DNA of 64,000 nucleotides, taken from the NCBI RefSeq assembly GCF_901709675.1, contig NC_051095.1, positions 8,957,956-9,021,955 on the forward strand, written 5' to 3'. A model generated the notes under the pieces. That model did not search any database. It saw nothing but the letters and a program-made list of their open reading frames with translations, and was not told where the DNA came from. Every line of letters begins with the position of its first letter. The stretch's first letter is position 1. This stretch comes from Syngnathus acus. Its lineage: Eukaryota > Chordata > Actinopteri > Syngnathiformes > Syngnathidae. The position numbers and the translations under genes were made by a program. This document shows positions 25,701 through 38,660 of the stretch, in pieces.

Positions 25701-28316
25701 CCTAATCATATACATCCCAAATGAAGCATCCTGGGAATTGTCCAATCCACTAATTTGGCTGCGAGAATGAATCAAAGACGCTTCTGAGAGGGGAAAGCAA
25801 AATAACAACAAACAAACAAAATCAACAATGGCCTAATGAATGATATGAATCTGATTTAGTCAAATAAGCAACTTTAATGAGGGGAAGCCAACATATGATT
25901 TGCAAGCGGAGAGCTTTTATTATCAGCTTTTATTATCATCAAGGATCTCATTTCATCCTCATCCCAAATTTTCCCTTTTTGTTTCTTTGTTTACATTTTA
26001 AATATAGATGCAGTTTTTTTGTCTAAGCTTATTTGTATTTTGTAGGAATTTTATAATCACCAACGCATAAAAATAAGGTCAGAAATGTTATGGATTCGTT
26101 TGTGTCAAAACAAATTTGTAAATAGTTAATACCCATACATTTCTTTAGAAAAAGGGTTGGGTTTTTTTCAAAAAGTGCCCTTTCAGAAATTATAAGGTAA
26201 GTTAATGTTTCTAAAATAAAAATAATTTTTATTTCTAACAGACAGTGTGAATGGGGCCTAGCATTCCCTTCTGCCCTGAGAAGAGGAGCACATTGCAAGA
26301 ATTTCCAACAAAGTGTCAACAATTGCGTGTAAATTCTTGGGATTGTTGCACCGAAGCCACCAAACATTTGCAGATGTGCGCTGCGCTTGAGGAGCATCAG
26401 CCCCACTTCATATTTCAACGCTTGCCCCCTTAATCACCCGCGCCTCAAGGGGGCAACGAGCAGGGAGATCGTCGATCCCGAGTGTGCTGCGAGACCACAA
26501 GATAGCGAAAAGGCCGGACGGCACATTTTGACAGACGTGAGGGGGTGTGGGGTCGAGGGTTGGTGTGGGCTGGGGGCGGGAAATCAAACTGGTTCCATAT
26601 GAGCACAGCTGGCACGGTTGAAGCCCCAGGCCCATCGCACCCGCCTCCTCGTGCAAAGTCAACGGCGGGTGTCGCGTGGAAAAGTTCAAGCGGAATCTTA
26701 AGTTTCACACATGTCTGATTGGACTGATTGATCTCAATGCGGCTGGCTTGGAAGCCACTTAAAAAAAAAAAAAAAGCAGCTTCTTTGATACAGCTCGATT
26801 TCTGCTTAAATGGTTCTACAGTTTCCACTTTCCACACTGGCTGGCTCACGCAAATGTGCTGCTGTATCATTAACAATCGAAACTGCCTACAGCGTAACGG
26901 CGGGTTGTGACATTTGGGAAGCTTTTCACAGATTCTGAATGACATAAATAAAAGACTGGCAAGAGAGGAAGCAAGATAGAGAGAAGTGAGGGGTGGGGGT
27001 CTGACAGACAGAAAAATAGACAGACAGAAAGATCAGTATTTCCATATTAATAATTTCCAGATTATCTGTTGTAAGTGACCCAAAACTTTTGTATATATAG
27101 TGCATTCCCCATTTTTCAATTGAAAACAGCTGGAAGAAGAAGAAGAAAAAAAGTAAAACCATGACAACAACACAGGAGAAAACAAAGCACAAGTTGCGTG
27201 TGCATGCTAAATCATAAGAGAGCGAGTAGTACTAGCGGGGTGGGGGGGCTTTTTTTTGGGGGGGGGGCCTTCTGGAAAACTCATAAAACAAGAGGAAAGG
27301 AGGGAGGAAGGGTGATACAATAACATGGACTCTTACTCCTGTGGTGCCAGTCGATCTTCTCTAGTGCTATGTGGCCTCCCAGCTACCAACTGGCTCCTAC
27401 ATTATCAATAATTATAAACTAAAAATGAATATTTCTTTTTTTGAAAAAGTTAGAACTTGAATTGTTACATGGGTACGGAAGTCGCTGCGTGGAAGAAAAA
27501 TGCAAAAAAAATGCAATTTTTAAATAGAAAAATAAATATATATTGTTTAGAAATGACTAAATAGATCAAATAATGATAAACAACTAATTTGTATTAATGG
27601 CATGACGGCTTCAATCATCCAACGTGGGGGGTTGGCAGACAATAAAAAAGCAAGTCAGTTATTGAAGATGCAGGGGATGATAAGTTTGTGGAGAACTGTT
27701 TTTTACGACTTTAAAAAATGACTGTTTGACCTCACTCTCTTTGTGGAAAGTGCTGATGGCAAACTAAGTGGAGCGTTTTTGTGTTCTTTGTCCAATGGAA
27801 GTGCAGTTCAAACTAAAACACGATGTCCCTCAGAAGGCTCGTATAAGACGAACTGGAGGAGAAGAAACTGCGCAGGCCTGCGCTGTAATTCACGGTCTAA
27901 TTGCAGTACTGGGAGCGTGTTTTCTGCATGTGTGTGTGTAATTTACGCATTAATCTGGATGCCGATGTCGCGAGGCATGTGGCGTCCGGCTAGGTGGTCA
28001 TGTTGGATGAACGCGGTAAAGGGGAGTGGCTCTGGTCGTCCATTTTATGAGACAATGGCTGTAAAATGTGAATAAACACGCGTGTTCCACCGCAGCCAGA
28101 AAGGCACTCACGTTTGACCACGGCTTGAACTCGTGCAAAAAAACAACAATGACATGACTCCTTGTTATTTAAGGGGGGTGGATTTAGCAAAAGTGACTTT
28201 TTAATGGCCTGCCTCAGTCATTAAATGTAAAATTAAGAAGCCGTGCATTTTTTTTTATTGCTGTCACAGTACATTCTGGACTGGCCCTTCCAATCATGCT
28301 AAAAATTTGCACTTGC

Positions 28317-28510
28317 GGTGGATCTAAAATGTCTACACACCCCTCAGAGTGTTCAAATGCAAGTTTTTTTTGTCAGAAAGACAAAAGAAATAGAAGTAAA
28401 GACATCATTTCAAATATTTTTACTGCTTCTTAATCACAACCTGCACAGCTCAATTAAGAAAGTCTCATTAAGAGGTCTCATTTCGTTTGTGAACTGGAAA
28501 ATAAAAGACT
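28317..28510 (+). mobile_element. Teleost interspersed repeat fragment
   Basis: The string GGTGGATCTAAAATGTCTAC followed by ACACCCCT is a diverged copy of a repeat start common in fish genomes. The following region (AAGACAAAAGAAATAGAAG…CAACCTGCACAGCTCAATTA) continues the resemblance. It lies in fat4 intron 1 and I give no family name. Confidence 0.5.
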
Positions 28511-29547
28511 TTTTTTTGGGAACAATAAATGGATGCAAAACAATATTTAGTACCTCTTTATCCAAATCAAATTTTTTTTTAAATTTATTTCACCCGTTTT
28601 AATTAAGAAAAAAAACTTTCCGTTGGCAACATTACATAATTATCGAGATTGGCCGCTAATGCTCCTTTGGCTAGCAATTCCGAGTGGAATTCAAGGTGAC
28701 GTTTGAATTCGTTGCCTCTCTGCTTCTCACTCCGAGTCAATGCGGGCTAAACCGCGGTTAAAATAACACACATGCGTGCGCAGCACTGCATTTTTCTCCC
28801 TGTGTGACTTTTGATTGTCACGCGTCATTTAGTGGCAGTAAAAGAGTCTGCAAGTTCCTGCCTCTTACAAACAGAATTCATCTCCACTGGGAGTTCCTTG
28901 TTTTTTTTTCTTTCTTTCTTTCTCTTGTGGTCTGCACTCTGATCAAAAAAGAAGCGAGGAGATTTTTCTCTTTGTTTCTGCAATCAGAACAAGAAGAGTA
29001 ATTTAAAGTTACCAAGCTTCGCTTTCACTCGAGCGCGGCCAACTTGATTATGAGAAGTCGGGAATGGTAACGTGCAGGTAGGATGTTTTTAATCAATCAT
29101 TGCCGGGGTATGACGACACTTTTTTATAAAGTTCGCTACTCTAGTAAATCAGCTAGCTGCTGCAAGCTCCACGGCAAACTGATATTACCAAGTAGCATCC
29201 ATTTTTCAGGTTGTAGTTTTGGTATTTGATTGACAGTTGAATTGGGTATAATTTCAGCACATTCAGTGGACACGTCCACAGCAATTTTCCAACAAGCTGC
29301 GCTTTACGCTTAGCAATTTTTGTAATCGTTGAAATTTGGCAAGGTTGGACTGCAACAATATTCTCTGTGGTTTGTCACATTTCTTTTCACTATACTAGGA
29401 ATTTAAGCATCAAAGCAAAGAGGCATTAAAATGACTATAATGTCACAAAAATAGCAAGCTAGCGTTGTCTTTTTTTCCCACAATCCCTTGCAACGCAGTC
29501 TGCATCTGGCACTAAAATGTTTCCATGCCACGCTCCACCTCCTCCCT

Positions 29548-29570
29548 CACACGCACACGCACACACACAC

Positions 29571-29620
<50 letters not shown>
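29548..29620. repeat. (CA)n microsatellite with a few CG interruptions
   Basis: About 73 bp of CA repeats with three G-for-A interruptions in the left third. Confidence 0.97.
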
Positions 29621-29625
<5 letters not shown>

Positions 29626-32304
29626 CCCCTTTAAACCCACAACTCCAAGAGTCTTTTCTTTGCCTCTTCAAGCTCACAACTCCAACCCAGGCCTGAGCAT
29701 CCATCCAAAAGGTTCACATCTATCTATGTTCTTTTTACTCATAGATCTGCCAAGTCGAGACGCTGCTGGCACTGACCAAAACATAACAAAGGAAAGAAAT
29801 AAAATGCCGCTGCTGCTGCTGGATTGTTTATCTACAGAGGCAAAAAGGAAAGCCTGGCTGTGTTTACTTTGGAGGCGAACAATGACTTACAGAGCAGGAG
29901 GGACACGAGCTGATGTGCCACTTGATCGAGATTTAGTTAGGGGGGAAAAAACATCAGTAGCAGTGGAATTGGAAAGGCCTGAATGTCAGGATATGAAAGT
30001 GCATACGCAGAATGCTGGAAAATTCTGGGAATGATCCACATAGTCAAATTTTCCCTCATTTTAAACACTTGTCTACTTGGTGAAATGCTTAAAGTTGAAA
30101 GTCAGTCAAATAAGGGTTATTTTTTGCTTTGTTCTTTTTCAGCCAAAGTGGCACAAAGTAGGAAGTGAAAATAACCCGATATTTATCTCTCTTCTTCCTC
30201 TTTGGGGAAAATCATGCACCTTTAAAGTTGCAAGATATATTTGCACGAGCTTGATTCATGATGCCATACAAGACCTCAGTTCAAAAGGAGCAACCTAATT
30301 TTTGGCTTTTTGCAACACTAAAATTAGAAGTCGACCCGACGTCAGAACATTCAAAATATGACTGAAATTCTGGGAATCAATTCACAAGGAAAGTTACGCA
30401 AAAAATTATGTGATTAGATTTGTTCTTGGTGTTTTGCAAGACCTTCACTTTTTATTGTGTTTAAAGTTCAGTAGATAAAAATCACTTTGGTAGGAGGTTC
30501 AAATTTCAAAATTGTTACAGGAAGTCTTTGACAACTTTTTACGGTGCTATTAGAGACTCCTTGAGATTCACTCTAGAGCAAAACATGTTCATCCCTCCTC
30601 AGCCATACTGCATAGATCAAATGCACTCGAACAAAACTACCAGAGCAATTTTCAGATACAATCAGCAAACAAAAGATTTACTTGGTTTTTTTTCCCTGTC
30701 CCACTTGATGGCTGGAAATGCACTCCAGAGACTCATCTATTTGTATACAATACATTTCGCACAATACTGTATGTCCCCCTTTGAAATATTGACTGTGCAA
30801 TTAACTGATGTCTTTGAAGATGACAAATGGCAAGGATGATTTCCATTCATTTTTATGAGGAGGTTCAAAATCCAAACAAACGAAAAGACACGATTCCTTC
30901 CACCGCAGCATTTCTGGATGCGATGACTGTCGACTTGGATCGAAATAAAAACAAATTTAAAAAAACATCCTTCGTAACACTATGACAAAGCATTCCGCAA
31001 CAATGGATACATTACAGCCAAGAAGGCAACTGCCCTGCCAGGAAGCAGCACAAAGACTCGGATTCAACATGGAATTCCATTCTTCGGAAAAATAGCGCAA
31101 GTAAATCAAGCGCTCATTGCATCCAACTTTTTTTCAATTTGTTCAGTACGTCATGTACGGACCCACAATGACAAATCTGAGCACACACATAAGAAAAGAA
31201 AGTTTCGACTGCAGGTTTACAAGCAACTTCCCGTTATGTGACCAATCAATGAAGGGAAATGCGACAAGGTCATCACCCCTCAACTCGACTCACAACCACC
31301 ACTCTCTCCAATTGTTAGCAAGTATCTGCCATATAAACATTTGCACTGGAAAAACATTATTCTAAGTAGGACGGTTTACACTGCAAAAAAAAAAAAAAAA
31401 AACTGCGGGACAAAAAAAAAAAAAATCAGAGCACATTTCCACATGTGAACTACATACTCGGACATTTTATTGGATCTCACGCTTCTCGTAATGTGGTCAG
31501 ATGAGCCGGGATAAGGTAAAGTCATCTCGGCGTGCCGAGCAAGGGTGATGAAGTTCAAGCACCTCCAATTTGAAAGTCTGGGAATGACGTCTCATTAAGA
31601 GCCCAGAGTGTGCAAAGCGGGAAGGCCTTAGGGCGAAGGGAAGGAAGGAACACTTGATATTTCTGAACTGGCCTAAGCAAAACATTCAGCAAACCAAGGC
31701 TGGATTACAGCTATATTAATGCTTTTATCTCATTTTTATTGTACATTTCAAGTGATCCACAAACCCTCACATCGGCTGATTAGCTAGCATGCTAGCCTGT
31801 AATATGCTAGCACTAATTGTTGTGACATCAACTACAACTGTTTGGATGCCAGGCTGGGTACATTAGTACCTACAACCGAGGTGTTATGGTTTGACAATAA
31901 GTCTGTATCATACCAGCAGCTGTTTCTAATATTTTGACCGCCCTCATATCGCAAAATACAGTAAATATTAGAACCAGCTGTCACACTACAACCGCAATAA
32001 TAAACACATTGTTAGATTGATCACCAATGATTCAAAACAGAGCATTGCAACAACATATCGTCTCATATCGTCTCTCATTCTGACGCACAATTGCCTCAAA
32101 AAGGTGCGTCATGAACACAAACACCAGGCCAAAGCTTTGGTTTCACCCTCTCTGCCCTCGGCACAGTCTCAGCAAGGCTTAAGAGGTTGTCCAATTTTAA
32201 TGGTCACTTATTGCCTGTGGAGAACTTCTCAGTCATATCACGAAACCAGCCGGGACCACCCCCAGTGCCAAAACAACCCCAAGGCTAAAAAGTAGAACTG
32301 GTGT

Positions 32305-32311
32305 GCACACA

Positions 32312-32388
<77 letters not shown>
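32305..32388. repeat. (CA)n microsatellite, about 84 bp
   Basis: CA repeats interrupted once by GCG near the left end, about 0.6 kb inside fat4 intron 1. Confidence 0.97.
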
Positions 32389-32389
<1 letters not shown>

Positions 32390-32655
32390 ATGCAATTACA
32401 TTAAGAGTTACGTATGTAGTCTTTTGTGTTCATTTTACCATTTATCCTTAAATTGGTCAATAAAATATACTTATGTATTATTCATTTATTTATGATGTAT
32501 ATTTATTACAACTAAATAAATGAAAAAAAATGTGAAAGTTTTATTTTTAATATTATTATTGTTTTATTTACTATTATTATTATTACATTGGCATTTTACT
32601 TTTATACCTCAACCATGAAATAGTTAGCCCGAACTGTCCTTTTTAAAAATAAAAT

Positions 32656-32690
32656 GTGGCACAAGTTTGCCCACCCTTGTTCGACTGGGA
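32656..32690 (-). mobile_element. hAT-like terminal fragment
   Basis: On the minus strand it reads CAAGGGTGGGCAAACTTGTG, matching the start shared by many hAT-type elements (CAGGGGTGGGCAAACT…). A related end occurs at 46,643. Only the terminus is recognisable. Confidence 0.4.
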
Positions 32691-33009
32691 CTTGTTTTTC
32701 ATCAGTCATATCCCTATTTGGAAACAAGGTGACACTGCTAATGATGGCAGAGTACATGGTCGTCTTATACGGCAACCAACAAAATGTATATTTAACCAAA
32801 AAGCTGCGTGTAGAATGTGAATAATTGAGCGGACAAATGCATTAAGTGGCCTCTTTGGTGTGTATGACTTGGACTGTGTGTGTGTCGCCTTCCTCCGAGT
32901 CCAGTGTGGGTCTTGATCTCATTAATATGTCAGACAGATGGCAGTGCATGAGTTCATGAACCCTCACAACAAATAGAGCTGATAAAAAAAATGCTTGTGG
33001 TGTACTCAC

Positions 33010-36000
33010 CTCGGCTCGCTGCGTTCTGGGCTGCTTGGCGTCCGTCTCAATGGCGTACACGTCCACCAAGTAGAGGTCAGAGCCCTTCTCCCTGTCGAGC
33101 TCCGCCGCCGTCTGTATGACTCCGGTGTAGCGTCCGATGGTGAAGAGGCGTCCTGCGGCTTTCCCACCGCTGCGCACCGCCACGATGAAGTACTCCACTT
33201 TCCCGCCGGAAGCTCTCGGACTGGCCGCGTCCAGGGAAATGACGTTGGTGCCGGGTGGCTGGCCCTCCTTGAGGATGGTGATGTACTTGGGCTGTGTGAA
33301 CACGGGGCCATCCAGGCCCTGGAGGATGATAGTCATGTCGGTCCTGGAGGTCTTGCGCTCGCTGCCGTGGTCGGTGGCCGACACGGTGAGTGTGTACACG
33401 AGGCGAGAGGGCACAAGCTGCGAAGCAAGGCGGATGTCGCCGCTGTAGCGGTCCATGATGAACGTGTCCGAGTCGCCCTCCACCAGCTCGTACTCGACTT
33501 CCCCGTTTTCCCCCTCGTCGGGGTCAAAGGCCACAACTGTTGTCAGGATGGAGCCGATTACAATGTTAGGCTCAGCCACCAGGGCATTCTGGGACACAAA
33601 AGTGGGGATGTTGTCATTGATGTCCGTGACCCATATTGTGACATTTTTAAGAGCAAAACGTCTGTATTCAAATGGCACAGCTTGGTCAGTGGCCTTCACT
33701 GTCAATTCGAACAAGTTTGAAAACTCCCTATCCACCTCCTTGGTGGTGTAGATGAGACCGGAGATTGGGTCAATGCTGAAGTGGCCTCCTCTTGGGACCT
33801 GCTGAACAATGGAGTACTCCAGCTGTCCGTTGATGTCCGCATCCGTATCGTGAGCAGTGATGGTCATGACCGAGGCCGAGATGGGTAGATTCTCTGGGAT
33901 GGATTTGAAGATGTCCCCGGGGGTAAAAATGGGGGGGTTGTCATTGAAATCCCTCACATGAATGATCACAGGAACTGAAGAGGAGCGCTGGGGACGGCCG
34001 TTGTCCCTGGCCGAGACGTTGAGCTTATAAAACGACTGCGTTTCGTAGTCAAGCTTTTTGAACAGGAAGATGCTGCCCGTGTTGGGACTGATGCTGAACG
34101 TGCCGTGGTTGTTTGTGGCGGTGATGCTGTACGTTATATCGGCATTTGGGCCCGAGTCAGCGTCACTTGCCGTCACTGAGGCCACCAGCTCACCGATCCT
34201 CATGTTTTCCTGCACGTCCACAGACAGTGAAGATTTGGGGAAAGTTGGGGCGTTGTCGTTCTCATCCAGTACTTTCACGCTAAGCATACAGGAAGAGGAT
34301 AAGGGCACGACGCCAGCATCAACAGCGATTATTTTCAGAGAATAGGAAGCTGTCGATTCATAATCCAACTTGCCAACTAACGTGATTTGTCCTGAGCTGC
34401 CATCAATGGAAAACTGTCCCTCTTCATTGCCCTCAGCGATGTGATAATGGACCAGTCCATTGTTGTTTTCATCGACATCAGAAGCTGAGACGCGCAGCAG
34501 CTGGGTCATGTTCTGCGCCGACTCAGAGATGGAGGCCTGGTAAATGTCTTTGGTGAACTTGGGTGCGTTGTCATTGATGTCTCGTATGTAAACCTGAACT
34601 TTGGCCTGGTCTCTGAGGGGTTTAGGGAGACCCTGGTCAGCCGAGATGACAACGAAGCTGAAGGCAGCGGCGCCTCGTTGTCTCACGAGAGACTCGCGGT
34701 CCAATCGCAATGTGCTCGTCAACTCCCCCGTGATTGCGTTCAGCTCGAAGTTGGGCTGCGAAGTCTCAAACGAGTATCTGATGTCACTGTTTGGCCCAAA
34801 GTCCTTATCCTCGGCGTGGACCAAGCCCACCAGCGAGCCCCTCGCCTGCTCCTCCTCAAAGTGAAAGACGTAATTGGTGCTGTTAAACAGGGGACGGTTG
34901 TCGTTGACGTCGTCTAGGGTCACGCTGACATTGACGGTGGCACTTAGGGGTTCGACGGCACGGTCTGTCGCTACAAGCACTAAGTTATACCTGTCCTGCA
35001 GCTCCCGATCCAGCTCTGCTTTAATGTACAGTTGCCCATCTGGGAAAATGCCAAAGACGTCCCCTGTGTTGCCACCAATGATGTCGTACATGATCTCCCC
35101 GTTGAGACCCGAGTCTTTGTCGGTGGCCTCCACCTTGAAGAAGCGGCTGTTGACAGGCTCTGACTCCAGGATGGCGACGTCGTAGGAGAACTGGCCGAAC
35201 ACAGGGGAGTTGTCGTTGACGTCGTAAACGCTGACCATGAGCACCAAGCTGGAGGTGTGCCGGGGAACCCCCGTGTCCGACGCCAAGACCTCGATCTCGT
35301 AGGACGAGGTGGTGACCTCCAGAGGTCCAGTCAGGGTGATGAGGCCATGCTTTTCGTGAATGTGAAACAGACCTCTGGGGTTTTGCTTGAGGCTGTAGAC
35401 CACCACACCATTGGCACCTTCATCCGGATCAGATGCCTTGGCTTGGAATATTACGTGACCTGTGCTCCAGTTCTCCACGGCGCTCACATGCTCCACAGAG
35501 TGAATAAAGTGGGGGGCATTATCATTCAAGTCTTTAACTGTGATGTTGACAAAGGCTTCACCGGTGATCTCACCTGCTCTGGCTACGATCTTCAGGTGAT
35601 AGAAACCTTGCTCTTCTCGATCTATCTGACTGGATGCTGTGATTTGACCTGCTGCGTTTACGGCAAAAAGCCCCCTCTGGTCCCCCGAGGTGATAAGATA
35701 AGAAATATTAGAGTTCAGATCTAGAGTGGTGGCCGACACAGTCCCTATGACAGTTCCCGTGCCCACGTTCTCAAACATGACAAAGCTGTAAACTCTCTGG
35801 CTAAAGATGGGTGGATTATCTTGCGTGTCTATGACAGTCACAGTGACAATAGCGTGGGCGTGCGAGAGCAGCCCACCGCCATCTGCAGCCGTCACCTGCA
35901 GCTGATAAGTGGTTTTCACTTCTCTATCCAACGATGCCAGCGTGGTGATTTTACCTGTGTTGCTGTTAATGTGAAATTTGGAGGTGTCGCCTGCCGTTAT

Positions 36001-38091
36001 GATGTATTTAACTGTGCCGTTGTTTCCCAAGTCAGGGTCTGAGGCGGAAACCACAGTGGCGTAAGTCCCCGGGGGCTCGTTCTCTTTCACATTTGCAAAA
36101 TACTGCACAGGGTAAAAAACGGGCCTGTTGTCATTGATATCCCTCAGGGTGATGTTGACTTTTCCAACAGAGTGCAACGGGGGCGTGCCTGTGTCTGCTG
36201 CTTGGATGTGGAGCAAGTAGGAGCCCTCATCCTCTCTGTCTAGCTCTGCGGCTGTGCTCAAACGCCCCGACGCGGCGTCTAGGCGAAACAGCTCGCGAAT
36301 GCCAGGTGCCGTTTCGCTATCGAATGAGAAACGGACTGTCCCGTTCTCGCCCAGGTCGTCATCGGAGGCTGAAAGCACGAGCAGCTCAGTGCCAGCGGGG
36401 GCATGCTCCACCAAGGAAACGTGATACATACTCTGTGTGAATGTGGGCACTTGATCATTCACATCAGTGATGCTCACAATGAGTTTAGTGTAGGAAATCC
36501 TGGGCTGCAGCCCCTGGTCTTTGGCGCTAATGTTAAGCACAACTTGGGATGCAACTTCCCTATCCAACAAAGCGGAGCTGGTAACAAGGCCGCTGTTTTC
36601 GCTGATGGAGAACCAGCCCAAAGCGTTTCCAGACACCAGCGAGTAGCGCAGGTTGGCATTCTGCCCGGAGTCGCCATCTGTTGCAGAGACCCCTTTTATG
36701 TAGCTGCCTTTGGGGATATCTTCGCTGATATCAACTCTGTACAGCGCCTCCTGGAATATCGGCGGGTGGTCATTGATGTCATTGACGAATATTACAAGAC
36801 TAGCAAAAGATGAGCGCGCCAGCGGCTTGCCATTGTCCGACACTGACACAGTTAGGTTGTACGAGGAAATTCGCTCCCTGTCCAACACGCTGGCCACTTT
36901 GATCAAACTCAGATTAGGCACAGGGGACGTGTGCACGTCAAAGTGCCTTTGTTCATTACCACCTAGGATGGACACAGAGATGTTTCCATTAGCAGCGGGG
37001 GAGTCGGAATCGGACACTGTGAGCAGCGCTACAACTGTGCCAATTTGTGCATTTTCATCGACAGATGCAAACTTGGACGTGGTGGGGAAGTACCTGAATT
37101 TTACCACAGGATCATTATCGTTCACGTCCAACAATTTGACGGTGGCCTCCGTCCTACCAGACAACGAAGGCGCCCCACTGTCCACCGCGTGGATCGTCAA
37201 CGAATACTCCTTCTTACTTTCGTAATCCAAACTTTGCCTTATGATAACGGTACCATCTTTGGGGTCGATTTGGAAGGGGGTGCCCTCGTCTAGGAAGTAC
37301 CTGATCTCCGCATTGGTCCCGTCGTCTTGATCGGACGCAGTGATCTGCAGGACGCTGGAGCCGACAGCGGCGTCCTCAAACACACTCGCTTGGTACTGTT
37401 CACGCTCAAACACAGGCGGGTTGTCGTTAATATCCTGGATGGTGACATTCACCTGGAGATAGCCAAATTTCTTAGGGTCCCCCTTGTCCTCCACTTCGAT
37501 CAGGAGCTGGTAGGAGGGTGTGAGCTCCCGGTCCAGGCCCCCTGTCGACACCAGGTGCAAGAATGCTCCCTCACCACTGGGATTGACAGTAATATCCAAG
37601 CGGAATTTCCTCTGTTGGTTGCCCTTCACGATTCTATAAGTGGTGTGGTCCACGCCATTACTCCCAATGTCAGAGTCGGTTGCTGTGTCAAGGATGACCT
37701 GGCGCCCGCTGCTGGCATCCTCCTTGAAGGACACCATGATGGATGCGTCCGGGAACACAGGTGCGTTGTCGTTAATATCCAACACCACGATCCTGACTTC
37801 CGTGGGGTAGGTCGGCTGGCTGGAGAGCACCACCACGTTGATGACATCGCTCTGCAGCAGCTCCCTGTCCACCACCGACGAAGTGGAAATCACCCCAGTG
37901 CTGCCGTTGATGGCGAAAAGTCTGTGGCTCTCGCTGAAGCGGTACGTGAAACCAGCGCGGGTCTCTATCTGACCCACGTAGGTCCCCGCGGGCTGCTCCT
38001 CCAGCACGCGAAACTCTTGGCGGACTTGCATGGACGCCGAGTAGCGTGACAGAGTCCACAGCAGCAGCAGGAGCGAGTGAAGCCGCGCCAT
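33010..38091 (-). CDS. fat4: fat4 coding exon 1: signal peptide and cadherin repeats 1-16 of protocadherin Fat 4
   Basis: FAT4 is a giant atypical cadherin. Its N-terminal repeats bind Dachsous (DCHS1) on the neighbouring cell, and it acts in planar cell polarity and Hippo-linked growth control. This exon has 1,694 uninterrupted codons. Residues 1-20 form a signal peptide with a five-leucine core, after which the mature protein starts near MQVRQEF. Repeat-ending linkers of the DxNDNxP type follow in order; the first is DINDN at residues 105-109. Linker 7 is DTQDNPP, and linker 15 is the calcium-poor LQGLDGPVF (residues 1590-1598). Repeat 16 is completed by the next exon. LDRE and DxD calcium ligands recur in most repeats. 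Order and variants follow vertebrate FAT4 rather than FAT1-3 or Dachsous. The start is the ATG at 38,091, in strong context (ACC before, G after). The open frame extends upstream only to a GTG at 38,130. The exon ends at gag|gtgagt. Confidence 0.97.
33298..33324 (-). other. fat4: Calcium-poor linker between Fat4 cadherin repeats 15 and 16
   Basis: Codons 1590-1598 read LQGLDGPVF where the other linkers read DxNDNxP. Repeat 15 also has LVPSRL where LDRE is normal, so several calcium ligands are absent together. The same deviation is present in mammalian FAT4 as I recall it, so this is a conserved feature and not damage. In cadherins such linkers tend to be bent or flexible. Confidence 0.85.
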
Positions 38092-38660
38092 GGTCAGGTC
38101 AGCCAGCCCGGTGCAGCTTGAAACATCCACACTAGACCATTATTATAATCCAAACTCGAGGAAAGTGGAAACTTAACTTTCAATGGTGATGTCCTTTTGA
38201 GCACTCAACTCCTGCAGTGATGTGTGCTCCTCATCAATGCAACATCCACGGGATGGTGAAAAGCATTCCTGCAACATACAAGAAAGTTCCCCACCTCCCT
38301 CTTACGTTTATCCCCTCCAAAAAGGCGCGTCAAAATGTCACTCAAAGTATCCGTGCGTAAAAGTGGATCAGAGGAGCGAGGAGCGGCGCACTGCCCTGGA
38401 GGGAAAAGAATAACGGACCACTTGCGCTTGCACTCAACATTGCGCCGCTACTCGGCAAAGTCACACTAGAAAAAGTTAGAACAAAGCTGGAGTCGGGGCA
38501 AGCTCCCTCCCAGCGACAATCCTATTGGACGGAGCTGAGCGCGCTCGCACCGCCTCCGTCACTTTCCATTGTTACATGCACACGCGCACTAACACGCTCA
38601 CGTATAAACGCACGCACACACGCGCTGTTCTTGCTACTGCAGGAGCTGTCAATCATGCTG
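38092..38660 (-). promoter_or_regulatory. fat4: fat4 5' leader and probable promoter region
   Basis: Immediately upstream of the fat4 start codon, the sequence becomes richer in GC and CpG between about 38,380 and 38,640. It holds an inverted CCAAT box (plus-strand ATTGG at 38,524-38,528) and a GC-box-like CCGCCTCC near 38,550. I see no convincing TATA box at a suitable distance, which suits a CpG-type promoter. The transcription start cannot be placed from sequence. An extra upstream non-coding exon is possible. Confidence 0.5.
38094..38140 (-). promoter_or_regulatory. Two short upstream ORFs in the fat4 leader
   Basis: On the minus strand, ATG GTC TAG at 38,140-38,132 is a minimal uORF with A at -3 and G at +4, a strong context. 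A second uORF begins with the ATG at 38,126 in weak context (T at -3), runs 10 codons and stops with TGA at 38,096-38,094. That stop lies two bases before the fat4 ATG at 38,091. If both are in the mature leader they would be expected to lower translation of Fat4. Presence in the transcript is not shown. Confidence 0.55.

Larger units (their letters stand above)
552..33009 (-). other. fat4: fat4 intron 1 (~32.5 kb)
   Basis: The intron lies between the donor gag|gtgagt at 33,009 and the acceptor cag at 552-554. No exon of another gene could be supported on either strand. Open frames here, including the longest (4,605-5,348 plus, 26,445-26,945 minus, 29,525-30,034 plus), are chance or microsatellite-driven. 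Contents I can name are microsatellites (2,277; 29,548; 32,305), old interspersed repeats (1,899; 6,370; 15,604; 16,645; 18,732; 22,563; 28,317; 32,656) and homopolymer runs, including C12 at 1,436 and G17 at 23,098. GC-balanced stretches without low complexity (about 13,200-13,480, 17,190-17,420 and 26,240-26,700) could hold conserved regulatory elements, but that is inference. Confidence 0.85.

Noticed and set aside
26445-26945. 166-residue minus-strand open frame
   Set aside because: No domain, crosses an A-rich homopolymer, and has no supporting splice or promoter signals.
29525-30034. 169-residue open frame with poly-(Thr-His)
   Set aside because: Produced by the CA microsatellite; downstream residues have no recognisable similarity.
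32842-33009. Continuation of the fat4 open frame beyond the donor site
   Set aside because: Cadherin similarity stops exactly at gag|gtgagt and resumes in the exon at 551; the remaining residues are intron read-through.
32995-38049. Long plus-strand frames opposite the fat4 exon (for example 32,995-33,720 and 37,327-38,049)
   Set aside because: They are antisense shadows of a codon-biased repetitive exon and show no protein family features.
38092-38130. Start of Fat4 13 codons upstream at 38,130
   Set aside because: That codon is GTG, not ATG. The ATG at 38,091 has an ideal context and is followed at once by a signal peptide.
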